Shown: positions 28,453-31,610 of the stretch, one piece after another
Layout: the number at the start of each line of letters is the position of its first letter
Position numbering within the stretch: position 1 is the stretch's first letter
NCBI GenBank assembly: GCA_036003705.1
Contig: DASYSE010000092.1
Coordinates: forward strand, 1-31,610
DNA length: 31,610 nucleotides
Direction: 5' to 3'
Source: CALGFH01 sp036003705
GTDB lineage: Bacteria; Actinomycetota; CALGFH01
Program-made: the position numbers and the translations under genes
The notes under the pieces: model-generated
Database searches by the model: none
What the model saw: the letters and a program-made list of their open reading frames with translations, nothing else
Told to the model about the DNA's origin: nothing

Positions 28453-30135
28453 ATGACCGAGCTATCGATCAGGCCAGACGACATCGCGGCGGCGCTGAAG
28501 AAGCACGTCGAGTCGTTCCGCCCCTCGGTGACCCGCGAAGAGGTCGGGCGGGTCACCGAGACGGGGGACGGCATCGCCCGGGTCGAGGGCATGCCCTCCA
28601 CCATGGCGCTGGAGCTGCTGGAATTCCCCGGCGGGCTGCTCGGCATGGCGCTGAACCTCGACGTCCGCGAGATCGGCTGCGTGGTCTTCGGCGACGCCTC
28701 CGGCATCGAGGAGGGCGACGAGGTCAAGCACACCGGCCGGGTGCTGTCGGTGCCGGTGGGCGACGCCTTCCTCGGCCGCGTGGTCGACCCGCTCGGCCGC
28801 CCGCTCGACGGCGGGGGCGACATCGAGCCCGAGACCACCAGAGCCCTTGAGCTGCAGGCCCCGACGGTGGTGCAGCGCCAGCCGGTGAAGGAGCCGCTGG
28901 AGACCGGCATCAAGGCGATCGACGCCATGACCAACATCGGCCGAGGCCAGCGCGAGCTGATCATCGGCGACCAGAAGACCGGCAAGAGCGCGGTCTGCCT
29001 GGACACGATCATCAACCAGCGTCAGCACTGGGGCACCGACAAGCAGGTCAAGTGCATCTACGTGGCCATCGGCCAGAAGGCCACCACCGTGCGCGAGTTC
29101 GTCGGCGCCCTGGAGGAGAACGGCGCCCTCGAGTACACCGTCGTGGTCAGCGCCCCGGCCGACCTGCCGGCCTCGTTCAAGTACGTCGCCCCCTACGCCG
29201 GCTCGGCCATGGGCCAGCACTGGATGTACAAGGGCGAGCACGCCCTGATCGTCTTCGACGACCTGTCCAAGCAGGCGGAGGCCTACCGCGAGATCTCGCT
29301 GCTGCTGCGCCGGCCGGCCGGCCGCGAGGCCTACCCGGGCGACGTCTTCTACCTCCACTCGCGCCTGCTGGAGCGCTGCGCCAAGCTCTCCGACGACCTG
29401 CGCGGCGGCTCGCTGACCGGCCTGCCGATCATCGAGACCAAGGGCAACGACATCTCGGCCTACATCCCGACCAACGTCATCTCCATCACCGACGGCCAGA
29501 TCTACCTGGAGGCCGACCTGTTCAACCAGGGCGTGCGGCCGGCCATCAACGTCGGCACCTCGGTGTCGCGGGTCGGCGGCAGCGCCCAGATCCGGGCGAT
29601 GCGCCAGGTCGCGGGCACGCTCCGCATCGACCTGGCCCAGTTCCGGGCCCTCGAGGCGTTCGCCCTGTTCGCCTCCGACCTCGACAAGGCGTCGCGGGAC
29701 CAGCTGGACCGGGGCGCCCGCATGGTCGAGCTGCTCAAGCAGGGCCAGTACCAGCCGGTGCCGGTCGAGAAGCAGGTCATCGCCATCTGGGCCGGCACCT
29801 CCGGGTACCTGGACGACGTCCCGGTCGAGGACGTTCGCCGCTTCGAGCGCGAGCTGCTGGAGTTCATGGACGCCAGCCACCCCGACGTCGGCGAGCACAT
29901 CCGCACCGAGGGCACCCTGCCCGACGAGGTCGAGGCTAAGCTCAAGGAGGCGGTCGAGCAGTTCAAAGGCCGCTTCCGGCCGTCGGGCGAGCGCCCGGCG
30001 CCGCGGGAGCGGGACGCCGACCCGATGGAGGAGGGCAAGGAGGGAAAGGACTCGGTCAAGCGCTACCGGCGCAGCCCCGAGGACTTCGAGGAATCCGCCG
30101 GGCCCGCCGGCCGCTCGACCGGCCAGAGCCCCTGA
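28453..30135 (+). CDS. atpA: ATP synthase F1 subunit alpha, with C-terminal extension
   Basis: Non-catalytic nucleotide-binding subunit, 560 residues. Walker A is G172-D-Q-K-T-G-K-S179, preceded by IGRGQRELIIG. VYVAIGQKATTVREFV, ALIVFDDLSKQAEAYREI and the FNQGVRPAINVGTSVSRVGGSAQ segment are canonical. The core ends near VEAKLKEAVEQFKGRF, where E. coli alpha stops. About 52 more residues follow, highly charged and Pro/Gly-rich (including DPMEEGKEGKDSVKRYRR). A 36-residue tail of this kind on mycobacterial alpha suppresses ATP hydrolysis, so a similar latch is possible, though the sequences need not align. AAAGGG precedes the ATG. Confidence 0.97.
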   Translation: MTELSIRPDDIAAALKKHVESFRPSVTREEVGRVTETGDGIARVEGMPSTMALELLEFPGGLLGMALNLDVREIGCVVFGDASGIEEGDEVKHTGRVLSVPVGDAFLGRVVDPLGRPLDGGGDIEPETTRALELQAPTVVQRQPVKEPLETGIKAIDAMTNIGRGQRELIIGDQKTGKSAVCLDTIINQRQHWGTDKQVKCIYVAIGQKATTVREFVGALEENGALEYTVVVSAPADLPASFKYVAPYAGSAMGQHWMYKGEHALIVFDDLSKQAEAYREISLLLRRPAGREAYPGDVFYLHSRLLERCAKLSDDLRGGSLTGLPIIETKGNDISAYIPTNVISITDGQIYLEADLFNQGVRPAINVGTSVSRVGGSAQIRAMRQVAGTLRIDLAQFRALEAFALFASDLDKASRDQLDRGARMVELLKQGQYQPVPVEKQVIAIWAGTSGYLDDVPVEDVRRFERELLEFMDASHPDVGEHIRTEGTLPDEVEAKLKEAVEQFKGRFRPSGERPAPRERDADPMEEGKEGKDSVKRYRRSPEDFEESAGPAGRSTGQSP

Positions 30136-30138
30136 GCC

Positions 30139-31026
30139 ATGGCCGCCCAGCTCCGGGTCGTCCGCCGGCGCATCCGCACGGTGCAGTCGACCCAGAAGAT
30201 CACCAGGGCCTTCGAGCTCATCTCGGCCTCGCGGGTGGTCCGCGCCCAGCAGCGGGTCGAGCAGTCCCGCCCCTACACCAACCAGATCACCCAGGCCCTG
30301 ACCAGCGTGGCCAACACCGAGGTGACCATCTCCCACCCGCTGCTGGAGTCCAGGGCCGAGGTCAACGCGGCCGGGGTGCTGGTGATCACCTCCGACCGGG
30401 GGCTGGCCGGGCCGTACAACGCCAACGTGCTGCGCACCGCGGCCGAGCTGATGGCCCGGCTGCAGGCCGACGGGGTCGAGCCCCGGCTGTACGTCGCCGG
30501 CCGCAAGGGCGGCGCCTACTACCGCTTCCGGCGCCGCGAGATGGCGGACAGCTGGACCGGGTTCGCCGACCAGCCCGACTACGACAACGCCAAGCAGGTG
30601 GCCGACACCATGCTCCGGGCGTTCCTCGACCACGAGGTCGACGAGCTGCACATGGTCTTCACCGACTACGTGACGGCCGTGACCCAGCGGGCCGAGGCCA
30701 GGCGGATCATCCCCCTGGTGGTGGAGGAGACCTCCGAGCGGCCGCCGCAGCCCATCCCCCTGTACATCTACGAGCCGAACGCCCAGGCGGTGCTGGACGC
30801 CCTGCTGCCCCGCTACCTGGCGGCCAGGGTCTTCACGGCCATGCTGGACGCGACCGCCTCCGAGCACGCGGCCAGGCGCCGGGCGATGAAAGCCGCCACC
30901 GACAACGCCTCCGACCTGATCGAGGACCTGACCCGCCAGTACAACCAGGCCAGGCAGGCCGAGATCACCCAGGAGATCATGGAGATCGTCGGGGGCGCTG
31001 AAGCCCTCCAGACAAGCAGGAGCTGA
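30139..31026 (+). CDS. atpG: ATP synthase F1 subunit gamma
   Basis: Central rotating shaft, 295 residues. The N-terminal helix has LRVVRRRIRTVQSTQKITRAFELIS, and VLVITSDRGLAGPYNANVLR is the conserved Rossmann-like part. The C-terminal helix ASEHAARRRAMKAATDNASDLIEDLTRQYNQARQ, read in parts, pairs with the N-terminal helix as the coiled-coil axle. It ends in EITQEIMEIVGGAEAL. The gap to atpA is 3 nt and to atpD 6 nt, so the operon is continuous. Confidence 0.97.
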   Translation: MAAQLRVVRRRIRTVQSTQKITRAFELISASRVVRAQQRVEQSRPYTNQITQALTSVANTEVTISHPLLESRAEVNAAGVLVITSDRGLAGPYNANVLRTAAELMARLQADGVEPRLYVAGRKGGAYYRFRRREMADSWTGFADQPDYDNAKQVADTMLRAFLDHEVDELHMVFTDYVTAVTQRAEARRIIPLVVEETSERPPQPIPLYIYEPNAQAVLDALLPRYLAARVFTAMLDATASEHAARRRAMKAATDNASDLIEDLTRQYNQARQAEITQEIMEIVGGAEALQTSRS

Positions 31027-31032
31027 GACGAC

Positions 31033-31610
31033 ATGGCCACGGTCGCATACGAGCGGGACCCCAGCCGCGGCACCGGCGGCACCGGGCGGGTCGTCCGGAT
31101 CATCGGCCCGGTGGTGGACGTCGAGTTCGCCCCCGACGAGCTGCCGGCGATCCAGAACGCCCTGACCGTCGAGCGGACCCTCGACAACGAGAGCACCACC
31201 ATCACCTGCGAGGTCGCCCAGCACATCGGCGAGTCGATGGTGCGGGCGATCGCCATGTCGCCGACCGACGGCCTGGTCAGGGGGGCGCCGGTGACCGACA
31301 CCGGCTCGTCGATGACCATGCCGGTGGGCGAGCAGACCCTCGGGCACGTGTTCAACGTGCTCGGCCAGGCCCTCGACGACCCCGACTTCGAGGCCGAGCT
31401 GCGCTGGCCGATCCACCGCCACGCGCCCAGCTTCGACCAGCTGGAGTCCAGGACCGAGATGTTCGAGACCGGCATCAAGGTGATCGACCTGCTCGAGCCG
31501 TACGTGCGGGGCGGCAAGATCGGCATGTTCGGCGGCGCCGGGGTCGGCAAGACGGTGGTCATCCAGGAGATGATCTACCGGGTGGCCGAGGAGCACTCGG
31601 GAGTGTCGGT
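31033..31610 (+). CDS. atpD: ATP synthase F1 subunit beta, 3' end outside the window
   Basis: Catalytic subunit; the first 192 codons are visible and the frame is open to the window edge. After a short Gly-rich N-terminus (SRGTGGTGRV) the beta barrel reads VVRIIGPVVDVEFAPDELP. VAQHIGESMVRAIAMSPTDGLVRG and LGHVFNVLGQALDD follow, then FETGIKVIDLLEPYVRGGKIGMFGGAGVGKT, read in parts, with Walker A G167-G-A-G-V-G-K173-T174. The upstream spacing of 6 nt fits the operon. atpC is expected outside the window. Confidence 0.97.
   Translation, partial: MATVAYERDPSRGTGGTGRVVRIIGPVVDVEFAPDELPAIQNALTVERTLDNESTTITCEVAQHIGESMVRAIAMSPTDGLVRGAPVTDTGSSMTMPVGEQTLGHVFNVLGQALDDPDFEAELRWPIHRHAPSFDQLESRTEMFETGIKVIDLLEPYVRGGKIGMFGGAGVGKTVVIQEMIYRVAEEHSGVS

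Noticed and set aside
28462..31596. Very long open frame antisense to atpA-atpG-atpD, and similar ones antisense to other genes (for example 11904-15764 and 15950-19444)
   Set aside because: They mirror well-identified genes on the other strand, are rich in Gly/Arg/Val/Asp/His repeats from GC-biased codons, and show no domain. Long antisense frames are expected at this GC content.

Overview
The window is a GC-rich (about 70% by eye), densely packed chromosomal segment from a member of the Actinomycetota, probably a deep-branching lineage. The assignment rests on gene order. From about 6.0 kb to the right edge the genes run argS - hom - thrC - thrB - rho - rpmE - prfA - prmC - tsaC - wecA-like - small membrane proteins - atpB-E-F-H-A-G-D. 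This is the order I recall from Mycobacterium tuberculosis (Rv1292 to Rv1310), with some insertions and with lysA absent. Rho with a long low-complexity insertion, a ~270-residue AtpH and an AtpA with a C-terminal tail also fit Actinomycetota. No genus can be named from the sequence alone.

Left arm (1-5.6 kb): accessory genes and debris. It holds an edge-truncated FAD oxidoreductase, a PAS-PAS-HisKA_3 sensor kinase followed by only the last third of a receiver domain, and a minus-strand AlkZ-like winged-helix protein. It also holds a C-terminal scrap of an N-acyl-D-amino-acid deacylase, an ACT-DUF5612 protein, a tRNA-Arg(CCG), and a C-terminal scrap of an HNH endonuclease upstream of the tRNA.

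Middle (5.6-15.6 kb): a single-domain response regulator overlaps argS by 4 nt. The threonine genes hom and thrC overlap and are separated from thrB by a marR-MFS efflux cassette with its own operator-like palindrome. thrB has its own leaderless-type promoter and a terminator-like hairpin. A glycogen-debranching-type glucosidase follows.

Translation/termination block (15.6-23.7 kb): rho has a strong promoter and a ~400-nt leader. It is followed by rpmE, a DUF1385 membrane-protein gene, prfA (RF1), prmC, tsaC and a low-molecular-weight phosphatase, the last four overlapping, and then a WecA/TagO-type transferase. The DUF1385 frame is cut by an in-frame UAG exactly where the family has a conserved Glu. 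The frame then stays open and coding-like for 93 codons and ends in UGA one base before the prfA start. Because RF1 is the factor that decodes UAG, this is either a simple nonsense mutation or sequencing error, or a candidate autogenous control of RF1 by UAG readthrough and translational coupling. It is the most interesting observation in the window.

Right arm (23.7-31.6 kb): on the minus strand are a propeller-like frame without a usable start codon and a tandem-DUF4333 lipoprotein. A divergent promoter then drives the ATP synthase operon. Its leader carries two tandem 36-bp repeats ahead of an AtpI-like protein, AtpZ, and a, c, b, delta, alpha, gamma and partial beta subunits.
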